From Oceanobacillus oncorhynchi (GTDB taxonomy: Bacteria > Bacillota > Bacilli > Bacillales > Amphibacillaceae), in contig NZ_CDGG01000001.1 of assembly GCF_000821065.1 (NCBI RefSeq), positions 3,348,001 to 3,412,000 of the forward strand: a stretch of DNA of 64,000 nt. Reading direction: 5' to 3'. The position numbers and the translations under genes are program-made. Shown here piece by piece: positions 36,683 through 46,539 of this stretch. Under the pieces are notes generated by a model. It was not told where the DNA came from, searched no databases, and was given only the letters and a program-made list of their open reading frames with translations. Each line of letters opens with the position of its first letter. Within the stretch, counting starts at the first letter, position 1.

Positions 36683-37720
36683 TTGAAGAAAGCAGCAATT
36701 ATTGGCGGAACCGGGTATGGGGCGATTGAACTTATCCGGCTTCTCCAATCACATAAAGAAATCGAGATTACTAAAATTATATCACAATCACAGGCAGGAG
36801 AGGAGTTATCAGCTACTTATCCGCATTTAAACGGTATTATTACGAAAGAGATGGAAGCATTAAATACCGAGGAGCTAGAAAAAGAGATTGATATTTTATT
36901 TTTAGCAGCCCCAGCTGGTGTCGCTAAAAATATTATTCCTTCTTTCCAGGATACTTCCGTTCAATGTATCGATTTATCTGGCGACTTCCGGCTTACTTCA
37001 GAGGAATATAAGGAATGGTATGGAAAAGAGCCTGCTTCTGCAGATGTGCTGGAGAAAGCAGTATTTGGACTCAGTGATATTTTTACAGAGGAAATCAAAT
37101 CAGCGTCGATTATTTCTAACCCGGGCTGTTTCCCGACTGCTGCTTTATCCGCATTAATCCCGCTTATTGATGGGAATAAAATTCAGACAGAGGGTATTCG
37201 CATCGATGCGAAAACAGGGATTTCCGGAGCTGGAAAAGGTTTAAGTGAAAAAGCCCATTTCTCTTCAGCAAATGAAAATGTTGTTCCTTATAAAATTGGT
37301 CAGCATCAGCATATCCCGGAGATTGAACGTTATGCATCCCAATTTGCAGATAATGATGTAAAGGTTTCTTTTACAACGCATTTGATTCCAATGACAAGAG
37401 GGCTGTTATGCACAATATATGCAGATTTGAAAAGTCAGGAAACCACCGCCTCCATTTTAGATTATCTACAGGAATACTATCAGGAGAAATCCTTTGTCCG
37501 TATTTTGCCAGAAGGTCATTTTCCGGCAACAAAAGGGGTAACGGGCAGTAATTACTGTGATATTGGAGCGTATGTAGACGAGCGGACAAACAGCATTGTG
37601 ATAGCGTCGGCGATTGATAATTTAGTAAAAGGAGCGGCTGGCCAGGCAATTCATAATGCTAATCTGATGAACGGATGGGATGAGACAATGGGATTGGAGT
37701 TTATTCCAGTATTTCCATAA
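36683..37720 (+). CDS. argC: N-acetyl-gamma-glutamyl-phosphate reductase
   Basis: A 345-aa enzyme of arginine synthesis, reducing N-acetylglutamyl phosphate to the semialdehyde with NADPH. Rossmann start AAIIGGTGYGAIELIRLL, catalytic cysteine in SNPGCFPTAAL, and HQHIPEIE. Start is TTG at 36683 behind AAGGGAGAGAGC. It is first in argC-argJ-argB-argD-carB. Confidence 0.93.
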   Translation: MKKAAIIGGTGYGAIELIRLLQSHKEIEITKIISQSQAGEELSATYPHLNGIITKEMEALNTEELEKEIDILFLAAPAGVAKNIIPSFQDTSVQCIDLSGDFRLTSEEYKEWYGKEPASADVLEKAVFGLSDIFTEEIKSASIISNPGCFPTAALSALIPLIDGNKIQTEGIRIDAKTGISGAGKGLSEKAHFSSANENVVPYKIGQHQHIPEIERYASQFADNDVKVSFTTHLIPMTRGLLCTIYADLKSQETTASILDYLQEYYQEKSFVRILPEGHFPATKGVTGSNYCDIGAYVDERTNSIVIASAIDNLVKGAAGQAIHNANLMNGWDETMGLEFIPVFP

Positions 37721-37756
37721 TCTAAAAGAGAACAACTTTGAGGAGGAAAATCATAG

Positions 37757-38977
37757 GTGGAACATACATTATCGAAGTCATTTAAAATTTTAGAAAATGC
37801 ACATATTGATCAGCCTAAAGGATTTACTGCAGGAGGCATACACGCAGGGCTGCGGAAATCTAAGCGTGATTTCGGCTGGCTTTATTCCGATGTACCAGCA
37901 AATGCCGCGGGAGTGTATACGCAGAATACATTTCAGGCAGCCCCACTGGATGTAACACAGCAGGCACTAAAGCATTCCGGCCAGCTGCAGGCAGTCGTTG
38001 TCAATTCTGCTAATGCCAATTCGTATACAGGTGAACAAGGCTATCAGGATGCGTTAGAAATGCAGCAGCTTACAGCCAAAAAAATAGGAATTGACTCTTC
38101 CTTAGTGGCTGTTGCCTCCACGGGAGTCATTGGTGAGATGCTTCCAATGGATGTTATTAAAGGAGCCATTGCCCGTATTGGGGAGAGTGAAGCAGCTGTT
38201 GATTTTGAACATGCCATTTTAACAACGGATACGAAAACGAAGCATATTGCTGTCGAGGTTGAAATAGATGGAAAAGTCATCACCATTGCCGGCGCTGCGA
38301 AAGGGTCGGGTATGATTCACCCGAATATGGCGACCATGCTTTCCTTTATTACAACCGATGCAAACGTAGAAACGGAAAGTCTCCAGCAGGGATTAAGACA
38401 AATAACCGATCAGTCCTTTAATCGTATTACAGTGGACGGGGACAGCAGTACGAATGATATGGTACTTATCTTAGCAAACGGAATGCAGAATAATGAAACA
38501 CTTCATCCACAGCATCCGGAATGGCATCAATTTATGGAAGCGTGGCAATTCGTCAGCCGGGAGCTTGCAAAAATGATAGCTAAGGACGGAGAGGGAGCAA
38601 CCAAGCTGGTTGAAGTAAGTTTAGAAGGAGCTAGATCGGAGCAGGAAGCGGCGCAGATGGCGAAAGCAGTGATTGGCTCCAGTCTGGTAAAAACAGCAAT
38701 TTATGGTGAAGATGCCAACTGGGGAAGAATCATCAGTGCTCTAGGTGCAAGCGGCGTAGCATTTGATAAACAGGGGTTATCGCTTGCGATTGGATCAGAG
38801 CAGATTATTAAGGAAGGGCAGCTGCTTGCCTTCCATGAACCGAATTGTGTAGAGGAATTGGTTAAAGATACGGTTCACCTTTTTATCGGGTTAACAGACG
38901 GCGTGGAGAAAGCAACTGTCTGGGGCTGTGATTTAACCTATGATTACGTACAGATCAACGCATCCTATCGAACGTGA
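37757..38977 (+). CDS. argJ: Bifunctional ornithine acetyltransferase/N-acetylglutamate synthase
   Basis: A 406-aa enzyme that moves acetyl from N-acetylornithine to glutamate and, in the bifunctional form, can use acetyl-CoA. The self-cleavage site lies before Thr in HPNMATMLSF, giving alpha and beta chains. Other marks: GGIHAGLRKSKRDFGW and TVDGDSSTNDM. GTG start with AGGAGG upstream. Presence of argJ means a cyclic (acetyl-recycling) arginine route. Confidence 0.93.
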   Translation: MEHTLSKSFKILENAHIDQPKGFTAGGIHAGLRKSKRDFGWLYSDVPANAAGVYTQNTFQAAPLDVTQQALKHSGQLQAVVVNSANANSYTGEQGYQDALEMQQLTAKKIGIDSSLVAVASTGVIGEMLPMDVIKGAIARIGESEAAVDFEHAILTTDTKTKHIAVEVEIDGKVITIAGAAKGSGMIHPNMATMLSFITTDANVETESLQQGLRQITDQSFNRITVDGDSSTNDMVLILANGMQNNETLHPQHPEWHQFMEAWQFVSRELAKMIAKDGEGATKLVEVSLEGARSEQEAAQMAKAVIGSSLVKTAIYGEDANWGRIISALGASGVAFDKQGLSLAIGSEQIIKEGQLLAFHEPNCVEELVKDTVHLFIGLTDGVEKATVWGCDLTYDYVQINASYRT

Positions 38978-38986
38978 GGTGTTCTA

Positions 38987-39784
38987 ATGACAAAAGTAGT
39001 ATTTAAAGTAGGCGGAAGTATTTTGCAGGAGCTGCCAAAGGCTTTTTATGAGCTGTTAATCGAGCTGAAAGAAAAAAAGATTTGTGAACCTGTTATTGTT
39101 CACGGCGGCGGTCCGGAAATCAATCAGGCGCTGGAGCAGATGAATATTGAAAGTACATTTGTCGATGGGCTTCGGGTTACTACGGAAGAAGTGTTAGAAG
39201 TTGCGCAAATGGTAATGAGCGGAACCATTAATAAACGGATTGTCAGTTCCTTTCAAAATCAAAATGGAAAAGCAATTGGTCTTAGCGGAGTGGACGGCAA
39301 CCTGCTGCAGGCAAAACAAATTCAAAATGGGAAGCTTGGTTTTGTCGGAGAGGTTACCAAGGTGGAAACGTTCTGGATTGACATGATTCTGGATGCAGGC
39401 GGTATTCCTGTTATTTCCCCGATTGCAGCAGGCGAGGGAGAAACCCGTTTCAATATTAACGGCGATACAGCGGCTGGTGCAGTAGCAGAGGCATTAGGCT
39501 GTAAACTTGTTCTGATCAGTAATATTCCGGGTGTGATGGAAACAATCGACCAAAAAGAAGTAATCCACCACCATTTAACCAAAAAAGATGTTGAAGCATT
39601 GATTGATTCCGGCGTCATTTATGGCGGCATGATTCCCAAGGTGCGTTCGGCGTTGGCAAGCTTGCAGGGCGGCGTAGAGGAATCGGTTATTTTAAATGGA
39701 TTAGAACCTAATGATATTTTGAAATATTTAGACGGAGAAAAAGTAGGGACGATTTTAAGTGAAAAGGAGTTTGAGCATGTCTAA
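38987..39784 (+). CDS. argB: Acetylglutamate kinase
   Basis: A 265-aa amino-acid kinase phosphorylating N-acetylglutamate. N-terminal VVFKVGGSIL, the glycine-rich VHGGGPEINQAL, and FNINGDTAAGAVAEALG near the nucleotide site are all present. It lacks the N-terminal helix of arginine-sensitive hexameric forms, consistent with control by ArgR and at ArgJ. It overlaps argD by 8 bases. Confidence 0.93.
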   Translation: MTKVVFKVGGSILQELPKAFYELLIELKEKKICEPVIVHGGGPEINQALEQMNIESTFVDGLRVTTEEVLEVAQMVMSGTINKRIVSSFQNQNGKAIGLSGVDGNLLQAKQIQNGKLGFVGEVTKVETFWIDMILDAGGIPVISPIAAGEGETRFNINGDTAAGAVAEALGCKLVLISNIPGVMETIDQKEVIHHHLTKKDVEALIDSGVIYGGMIPKVRSALASLQGGVEESVILNGLEPNDILKYLDGEKVGTILSEKEFEHV

Positions 39785-40970
39785 TACAATGACAACATCA
39801 GCATTAATGAAAAATTATCAGCGTTTGCCGCTTACTATTGTAAAAGGAAAAGGAAGCTATGTATGGGATGACCAGGGTGTGAAATACCTGGACTATACAT
39901 CCGGGATTGCAACATGTAGTTTAGGCCATGTGCCGGATTATGTACAGGGAAAGTTATCCGAGCAATTAGAGAACTTATGGCATGTTTCTAATTTGTATCA
40001 GATTCCCCAGCAGGAAGCATTGGCAGAAAAGTTAGTTTCGTTAAGCTGCTTTGATCAGGCCTTCTTCTGTAACAGCGGTGCTGAAGCAAATGAAGCAGCA
40101 ATCAAATTGGCTAAAAAATATGCAAAGGACCAACAGAAGCTGGAAAGAACAGAGATTGTTACTTTTTCAAACTCCTTTCACGGAAGAACCGGTTATACGA
40201 TGGCTGCAACTGCACAGCCTAAAATCCATAAAGGCTTTACCCCATTAACACCTGGTTTTACTTATTTGCCGTTTAATCAGCCGGAAGCGCTGGAGCAAAT
40301 AGATACCGATAAAACAGCGGGCGTCTTACTGGAGCTGGTCCAGGGAGAAGGCGGCGTTCATCCGGCGGATGCAGAGTGGATAAAAGCACTGTATGACTAT
40401 TGTAAGCAGGCAGATATTCTGTTTATGGTCGATGAAATTCAGACTGGGGTCGGCAGGACGGGTACTTTGTTTGCCTATGAACAGTACGATATTGAGCCGG
40501 ATGCTATCACCTTGGCTAAAGGATTAGGCTCTGGTTTCCCGATTGGAGCATTACTAGCAAAAAGTAAAGCTGCGGACAGTTTTTCACCAGGAACCCATGG
40601 CAGCACCTTTGGGGGAAATCCGCTGGCAGCAACAGCTGGGCTGGCTACATTAGAGAAAATTGCAGACCCGGCATTTTTACAAGATTTACAGGAAAAATGC
40701 ACCCTGTTAGTTGAAGGGTTAATGAAGATAGCTGAAACCAATTCACTTATTACAGGGGTAAGAGGAAAAGGATTTCTTATCGGGCTGGAAGTTGAAAATA
40801 AAGCAGGGGTCTGGGTGGAGAAATTAAGAGAAAAACAGGTTCTTGTATTAACAGCAGGAGAGCATGTCGTGCGTATTTTGCCTCCATTAACAACAGAGAA
40901 AGAAGAGTTATTCACTTTTATCGGAGTGATAACGGCTATTGCAGCAGACATAGAGGAGAAGGGAGAATAA
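39777..40970 (+). CDS. argD: Acetylornithine aminotransferase
   Basis: A 397-aa class III PLP enzyme converting N-acetylglutamate semialdehyde to N-acetylornithine. Seen: FFCNSGAEANEAAIKLAKKY, FHGRTGYTMAAT, FMVDEIQTGVGRTG and the PLP-lysine in LAKGLGSGFPIGALL. ATG at 39777 is chosen because AAAGGAG lies 8 bases upstream, inside argB. It is followed almost directly by the carB gene. Confidence 0.93.
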   Translation: MSNTMTTSALMKNYQRLPLTIVKGKGSYVWDDQGVKYLDYTSGIATCSLGHVPDYVQGKLSEQLENLWHVSNLYQIPQQEALAEKLVSLSCFDQAFFCNSGAEANEAAIKLAKKYAKDQQKLERTEIVTFSNSFHGRTGYTMAATAQPKIHKGFTPLTPGFTYLPFNQPEALEQIDTDKTAGVLLELVQGEGGVHPADAEWIKALYDYCKQADILFMVDEIQTGVGRTGTLFAYEQYDIEPDAITLAKGLGSGFPIGALLAKSKAADSFSPGTHGSTFGGNPLAATAGLATLEKIADPAFLQDLQEKCTLLVEGLMKIAETNSLITGVRGKGFLIGLEVENKAGVWVEKLREKQVLVLTAGEHVVRILPPLTTEKEELFTFIGVITAIAADIEEKGE

Positions 40971-40973
40971 GAT

Positions 40974-43900
40974 ATGCCAATACATCCAGGGATGAAGAAA
41001 GTACTTGTTTTAGGATCGGGGCCGATTGTTATCGGGCAGGCGGCAGAGTTTGATTATGCCGGGACGCAAGCCTGTCTTGCTTTAAAGGAAGAGGGGCTGG
41101 AGGTTGTGCTTATCAATAACAACCCTGCGACCATTATGACAGATGAAACCATCGCCGACCAAGTCTATTTAGAACCGTTAGAAGTAGAGGTCGTCGAAAA
41201 AATTATTGAAAAGGAAAAGCCGGATGGTTTAATTGGAACCTTAGGCGGGCAGACAGGGTTAAATCTATCCTTAGAGCTTCATGAGAAAGGGATTCTGAAG
41301 AAACACGATGTAACCCTGCTCGGGACCTCCATTGCTTCCATACAAAAGGGAGAGGACAGAGAAAAATTCAGAGATTTAATGATTTCCATCAAGGAGCCCA
41401 TTTCTGAATCACAAATTGTGACAAATATAGAGGATGGCCTGGCGTTTGCAGAGAAGATAGGCTATCCGGTTATTCTCCGTCCAGCTTATACTCTTGGCGG
41501 AGAAGGCGGAGGATTTGCAAATAATAAGGAAGAATTTTGCGAGCTGTTGGCAAAGGGGCTCCATCTAAGCCCGATTACGCAGGTGCTTGTTGAGCGCAGC
41601 ATTAAAGGCTGGAAAGAGATGGAGTATGAAGTGATGCGCGATGAGAATGACGCATGCCAAATTATTTGTGACATGGAGAATGTCGATCCTGTCGGTGTGC
41701 ATACCGGCGATTCCATTGTAGTCGCTCCTGCTCAGACATTAACTGCTGAACAAAGTAAAATCCTGCGTGACGCGTCGATAAAAATAATTCGTGCGCTGGA
41801 AGTGGTGGGCGGCTGTAACATTCAATTTGCCTTCCATCCGGAAACAAATGAATATTGTATTATCGAAGTAAATCCCCGCGTTAGCCGTTCTTCTGCACTG
41901 GCTTCGAAAGCAACAGGCTATCCGATTGCCAGAGTGGCAGCAAAATGTGCAGTCGGCTATCATTTGGATGAATTAGTTGATCCCGTCAGCGGAGCGACCT
42001 ATCTTCATTTTACACCGGATTTGGATTATACCGTTGTAAAAATCCCGCGTTTTCCATTTGATAAATTTTCCGAAGCAGATCGTACGCTTGGAACACAAAT
42101 GAAAGCAACAGGAGAAGTCATGTCCTTAGATAAAACCTTCGAAGGCGCATTAAATAAAGCGGTCCGCTCTCTGGAAATGAATATTCAATCCTTCCGCTGG
42201 ACAGCCTTTGCAGAAAAGTCAGATGACGCATTGACAGCATTGCTTGAAGAGCCGAATGATTTACGTCTTTTCGCTATCGGTGAAGCCTTATGGCGCCAAT
42301 TCTCTGTAGATGAGATTGCAAAGCGGACACTGATCCAGCCTTATTTTCTGGAAAAAATAGCAGCTATCATCCAATTGGAAAAGGAATTGGCAGCAACCGG
42401 CTGGGAGAATATAACAGAAGAGAAAATCTTGCAGGCAAAGCAGTATAATATCAGTGATGTCCAATTAGCAAAACTTCTCCATATTGAACCGGCTGTACTG
42501 CGTGAATTTTATAAAAATCATGGGTTGTCGCCTAATTATCGTTTTGTTGATACGTGCCCGGGAACGTCGGGGAAACATTCTACCTATTTTTATTCAACCT
42601 GGTCAGGATCCAATCAAGTGCAGACCGTATCGGATAAGAAAAAAGCGCTGGTTATCGGATCTGGTCCTATCCGTATCGGGCAGGGGGTTGAATTCGACTA
42701 TTGCTCTGTGCATGCTGTGCAGGCACTGCAAAAAGCCGGGTATGAGGCAATTATGATCAATAATAACCCGGAAACGGTGAGTACGGACTATACAGTAGCT
42801 GATCGCCTTTATTTTGAACCATTGGCTCTGGAGGATGTACTAAATGTCATGGAAAAAGAGAATATTCAAGACGTCCTCGTCCAATTTGGCGGACAGACAG
42901 CTATTAACCTTATGAATCAGTTAAAAGAAGCCGGTGTTTCTGTTTTAGGAACAGCGCCTGAAAATATGGATAAAATGGAAGACAGAGAGCAATTTTATAC
43001 CTTCTTAGAGCAATTAGATATTGCTCACATTCATGGCGAAATTGTCCATAGTGTGGATGAAGCAAAGGAAGCAGCCCATCAGCTCGGATATCCTGTTCTG
43101 ATTCGTCCATCTTATGTGATTGGCGGTCAGTCGATGTTTGTCTGTTACAATAAAGAAGAATTACTCAGCAATGTACAAAGAGTACAGGTAGATACCTACG
43201 ATCAATGCTGGCCGTTATTAATGGATTCCTATATGCCTGGATTAGAATGTGAAGTCGATGTCGTGAGCGATGGAGAAAATGTGATTATCCCAGGGATCTT
43301 TGAACATATTGAAAAAGCAGGGGTGCATTCAGGAGACAGTACGAGCGTATTCCCGGCTATCACATTAACGGATCAGCAAAAAGCGCAAATCTATCAAATC
43401 TCTAAAAAGATTTCCAGAGAGCTTCCGATTATCGGGATGATGAATATCCAGTTTGTTCTTTACCAAGATGAAGTATATGTTCTGGAAGTAAACCCTAGAT
43501 CTTCCCGTACGGTTCCGGTTGTCAGCAAGGTAACAGGGATTCCGCTGGTGGCTTTAGCTGTCAATGCACAATTAGGGGAGTCTCTGCAGGATTTTATGAA
43601 AGAATTCTCTTCTTACCAGGAGCCGGAATATTACACGGTGAAAGCACCTGTCTTTTCTAAGAATAAATTAAAAGGTGTTGACCATATTTTAGGTCCGGAA
43701 ATGAAATCAACCGGGGAAGCTATCGGGATGGATATAACGCTGGAAAAAGCAATTCGTAAGGCGGTGTTTCCTTCCCAGCACAAGCTGCATGATACAAAAA
43801 AATGGTTTGTATCGATCAGTGATCACCATAAGGAAGAAAGCATCCCGTTTATTCAGGAAATTGCCGGAAACACAGAAATAATCGCTACACAGGGAACGAG

Positions 43901-44225
43901 TACTTACCTGGAGAAAAACCAGATTCCTTCTACTGCGGTAAACCGTGAAATAGCTAACCTCAAAAAGCTGTTTTTACAAGATCCGCCTGCCTATGTGATT
44001 AATGTGCCAAGCGTCGGCAGAGATAAAGAACGATTTGGTTTTCAATTGAGAGAGCTTTGTACACAGCTGAATATTCCGTATTTCACCAGTCTGGAAACGG
44101 CAAAGCTCGTATGGCAATACCAGCACTTGAAGAATGAAGATATTCAATCCTTACAGACGTATTTACAGACATTGCGAACGCAGGAGGGTTATCACGCGCC
44201 AAAAGTTGGCAGTGTATCATCATAG
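40974..44225 (+). CDS. carB: Carbamoyl-phosphate synthase large subunit, arginine-operon copy
   Basis: A 1083-aa synthetase with the two duplicated ATP-grasp halves: carboxyphosphate half (about 1-400, LVLGSGPIVIGQAAEFDYAG, RPAYTLGGEGGG), an oligomerisation region, the carbamoyl-phosphate half (about 560-930, VIGSGPIRIGQGVEFDYCS, RPSYVIGGQSM), and a C-terminal allosteric MGS domain. It makes carbamoyl phosphate from bicarbonate, ammonia and two ATP, with ammonia supplied by the CarA glutaminase. carA is absent between argD and this gene, and no argF follows, unlike in B. subtilis. The C-terminus is a little longer than usual. Confidence 0.92.
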   Translation: MPIHPGMKKVLVLGSGPIVIGQAAEFDYAGTQACLALKEEGLEVVLINNNPATIMTDETIADQVYLEPLEVEVVEKIIEKEKPDGLIGTLGGQTGLNLSLELHEKGILKKHDVTLLGTSIASIQKGEDREKFRDLMISIKEPISESQIVTNIEDGLAFAEKIGYPVILRPAYTLGGEGGGFANNKEEFCELLAKGLHLSPITQVLVERSIKGWKEMEYEVMRDENDACQIICDMENVDPVGVHTGDSIVVAPAQTLTAEQSKILRDASIKIIRALEVVGGCNIQFAFHPETNEYCIIEVNPRVSRSSALASKATGYPIARVAAKCAVGYHLDELVDPVSGATYLHFTPDLDYTVVKIPRFPFDKFSEADRTLGTQMKATGEVMSLDKTFEGALNKAVRSLEMNIQSFRWTAFAEKSDDALTALLEEPNDLRLFAIGEALWRQFSVDEIAKRTLIQPYFLEKIAAIIQLEKELAATGWENITEEKILQAKQYNISDVQLAKLLHIEPAVLREFYKNHGLSPNYRFVDTCPGTSGKHSTYFYSTWSGSNQVQTVSDKKKALVIGSGPIRIGQGVEFDYCSVHAVQALQKAGYEAIMINNNPETVSTDYTVADRLYFEPLALEDVLNVMEKENIQDVLVQFGGQTAINLMNQLKEAGVSVLGTAPENMDKMEDREQFYTFLEQLDIAHIHGEIVHSVDEAKEAAHQLGYPVLIRPSYVIGGQSMFVCYNKEELLSNVQRVQVDTYDQCWPLLMDSYMPGLECEVDVVSDGENVIIPGIFEHIEKAGVHSGDSTSVFPAITLTDQQKAQIYQISKKISRELPIIGMMNIQFVLYQDEVYVLEVNPRSSRTVPVVSKVTGIPLVALAVNAQLGESLQDFMKEFSSYQEPEYYTVKAPVFSKNKLKGVDHILGPEMKSTGEAIGMDITLEKAIRKAVFPSQHKLHDTKKWFVSISDHHKEESIPFIQEIAGNTEIIATQGTSTYLEKNQIPSTAVNREIANLKKLFLQDPPAYVINVPSVGRDKERFGFQLRELCTQLNIPYFTSLETAKLVWQYQHLKNEDIQSLQTYLQTLRTQEGYHAPKVGSVSS

Positions 44226-44233
44226 GATAATTA

Positions 44234-44272
44234 AAAATAGAGGCTGACAGAAATTGTCGCCTCTATTTTTTA
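44234..44272 (+). terminator. Arginine operon terminator
   Basis: AAAAATAGAGGC pairs with GCCTCTATTTTT, inner TGACA/TGTCG, followed by further T residues. Confidence 0.87.
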
Positions 44273-44309
44273 ATAGACATTATGCTTATTGCTGAGAAGC
44301 CATCTGCAA

Positions 44310-44338
44310 AACTTCCGTTGAGTGAAGCTTCGTTTTAC
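44310..44338. repeat. Third copy of the 29-base dispersed repeat
   Basis: Similar over its full length to the copies at 4561 and 4657 (core GTGAAGCTTCGTTTTA). It overlaps the stop codon of the S9 peptidase gene on the minus strand. Confidence 0.5.
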
Positions 44339-46341
44339 AAATATTTATTAAACCAGCGACAGATATTTTCCAGCCGGGCTGTACGCAGAGATGGATTGCC
44401 GCTTCGGCTTAATTCATGATTAGCATCCGGGAAACGGACGAATTCCACTTCTTTATTTAAATGCTTTAATGTGATAAACAATTGTTCTCCCTGTTCGATT
44501 GGACAACGATAATCTTTTTCACCATGCAGGATAAGAAGCGGTGTCTCCACGTTTTCTGCATATTTCAACGGAGATATATCCCACAGTCCGGTTGGATCCT
44601 CTAATAAATTCACGCCGTGCTCCCACTTGGTAAAGAAGAAGCCGATATCACTGACTCCATAAAAGCTTAACCAATTGGAAATGGATCGTTGTGTCACTGC
44701 TGCTTTGAAACGGTTCGTATGACCGACAATCCAGTTCGTCATAAACCCGCCGTAGCTTCCGCCGGTCATACCCAAACGGTTTTCATCAATGAAGGAATAC
44801 TGTTCTAAGCAATAATCGACCGCCTCCATCAGATCGCGATAATCTCCTTTGCCATAGTTCTCCCGCACCCCGTTAACAAATTCCTGTCCATACCCATGGC
44901 TGCCGCGCGGATTGGTATAAAGGACAACATATCCTTTCGCTGCAAGAAGCTGGAGTTCATGGAAGAAGGTTTGACCGTACATGGCATGCGGACCGCCGTG
45001 AACCTCCAGAACAAATGGATATTTCTTTCCCTCCTGAAAGCCGTAAGGGCGAAGCAGCCAGCCTTGAATTTCTAAGCCATCGCTTGATGTATAGGAGATT
45101 TCTTCTGGTTCACTTAAAGCTGCTTCATGAATAAAGGCTTTATTTACATCTGTCAGCTGCTTTAAGGTATTATCTGCATCCAGCTTATAAAAATTACAAG
45201 GATCTTTTGGTTTGCTGATTCCTAAAATAAAGCTGTCTGTCTCTGGATGATAAGAAAAGCCGAATACGTGATTATCATCGCTGTAACGTGTTTTTAAATT
45301 TCCTTCTAAATCTGTTTCATATAGATTGACAGCTCCAGCATCTGTTCCAAGAAAATAAATGGATGCATTGTCATGTGACCAGACAGGACCAGTTTCCGAG
45401 CTGCCAAGACGCATGTCCGCGACCATTGTATCACCTGGCTGGATGCTCCAATCTCCAGAAAGCAATTTTCTTTCTTTGCTTTCTACATCGTATAGAAACA
45501 GCTTAGTGAGCGTTGCGCCTGCATATTCAAACTCATGCCCGCAAGCAATAATTTTTTTACTGTCTCTGGAGAATTTGGCGTCGTGGTAGCTGCCTTTACT
45601 GTCTGTTAATTTAGTTATTTCCTTTGACTGCAGCTCCAGTAAATATAAATCAGAAACCAGGGAAGCATCCGCATCTTCTTCAAAATTAGCTGCAAAGACA
45701 AGATGTTCGCCGTTCGGTGCAAGGTCAACCAAATGATGATCTGCCTCTTGGGTTGTAAACTGATAAAATTTGTCTGCGTTTATATCATATTGGATGATTT
45801 GTACAGTGGATTGGTCATGGAATCCTCTGGCATCCGACTTGTACTTTAAACGGTCGATAATAAGCGGTTTTGTTTGTGCTTCTTTTTGTTTTGCCTTTTT
45901 TTCTTCGTTGCTTAACTCTTTTAAGGAAGCAATATCATCATCTTTTTCCAGAAAGGAGCAGAATATAATCGACTTTCCGTCGTTTGCCCAGACAGGGGAG
46001 GAGACGCCGTTTGGAAAAGTAGTAATCTGTTTTGCTTCCCCGCCGTCAACAGCTATTAGCCAAATCTGTGAAGCTCCGCTGCGGCTGGAAAGGAAGAAGG
46101 ATTTATCCTTATTCGGAGAAACGCGGAACGTGTGATTCCGATGATTGTCTGTAGTCCATTGCTTGTGAGAATCATCTTTCAAGTTATGTACATAAATCTG
46201 TGATTCATAGTCTTTATCTTCATTCACAGAGGTGATGACATAACTATATTTATTTTTTGAAATAAACTCCGGTTCACTAAGAACCTTAATATTCTGAAAA
46301 TCGGTTGTGGTAACGGGTCTTTTTTCTGTTGATGCAGACAT
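44335..46341 (-). CDS. S9 family peptidase (acylaminoacyl peptidase-like)
   Basis: A 668-aa prolyl-oligopeptidase-family enzyme. An N-terminal beta-propeller (about 1-400, with repeated TSPVWANDGKSII/GPVWSHDNASIYF WD-like blades) is followed by the alpha/beta hydrolase domain: GPHAMYGQTF, nucleophile in GGSYGGFMTNW, Asp in LHGEKDYRCP, His in PDANHELSR. It is cytosolic, no signal peptide, and probably degrades short peptides. ATG at 46341 is chosen for GAGGAGGAATTAC just upstream; the frame reaching 46356 has no site. Confidence 0.9.
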   Translation of the reverse strand: MSASTEKRPVTTTDFQNIKVLSEPEFISKNKYSYVITSVNEDKDYESQIYVHNLKDDSHKQWTTDNHRNHTFRVSPNKDKSFFLSSRSGASQIWLIAVDGGEAKQITTFPNGVSSPVWANDGKSIIFCSFLEKDDDIASLKELSNEEKKAKQKEAQTKPLIIDRLKYKSDARGFHDQSTVQIIQYDINADKFYQFTTQEADHHLVDLAPNGEHLVFAANFEEDADASLVSDLYLLELQSKEITKLTDSKGSYHDAKFSRDSKKIIACGHEFEYAGATLTKLFLYDVESKERKLLSGDWSIQPGDTMVADMRLGSSETGPVWSHDNASIYFLGTDAGAVNLYETDLEGNLKTRYSDDNHVFGFSYHPETDSFILGISKPKDPCNFYKLDADNTLKQLTDVNKAFIHEAALSEPEEISYTSSDGLEIQGWLLRPYGFQEGKKYPFVLEVHGGPHAMYGQTFFHELQLLAAKGYVVLYTNPRGSHGYGQEFVNGVRENYGKGDYRDLMEAVDYCLEQYSFIDENRLGMTGGSYGGFMTNWIVGHTNRFKAAVTQRSISNWLSFYGVSDIGFFFTKWEHGVNLLEDPTGLWDISPLKYAENVETPLLILHGEKDYRCPIEQGEQLFITLKHLNKEVEFVRFPDANHELSRSGNPSLRTARLENICRWFNKYL

Positions 46342-46539
46342 GTAATTCCTCCTCAATTTTTAAATGAATTTCATTCTATATGATTTTAGTTTAAACTATT
46401 TCGGAATGCGAATCAATGAGGATTAACTGTACAGGTGGGATTAGCTATAGAGCTTATTTGTATATTTTTTAAATGTATATCAAGTAAAATATGGTAAAAT
46501 AAAGAATCAATAGAGTGATACGAAATTGATTCGGAGGTT

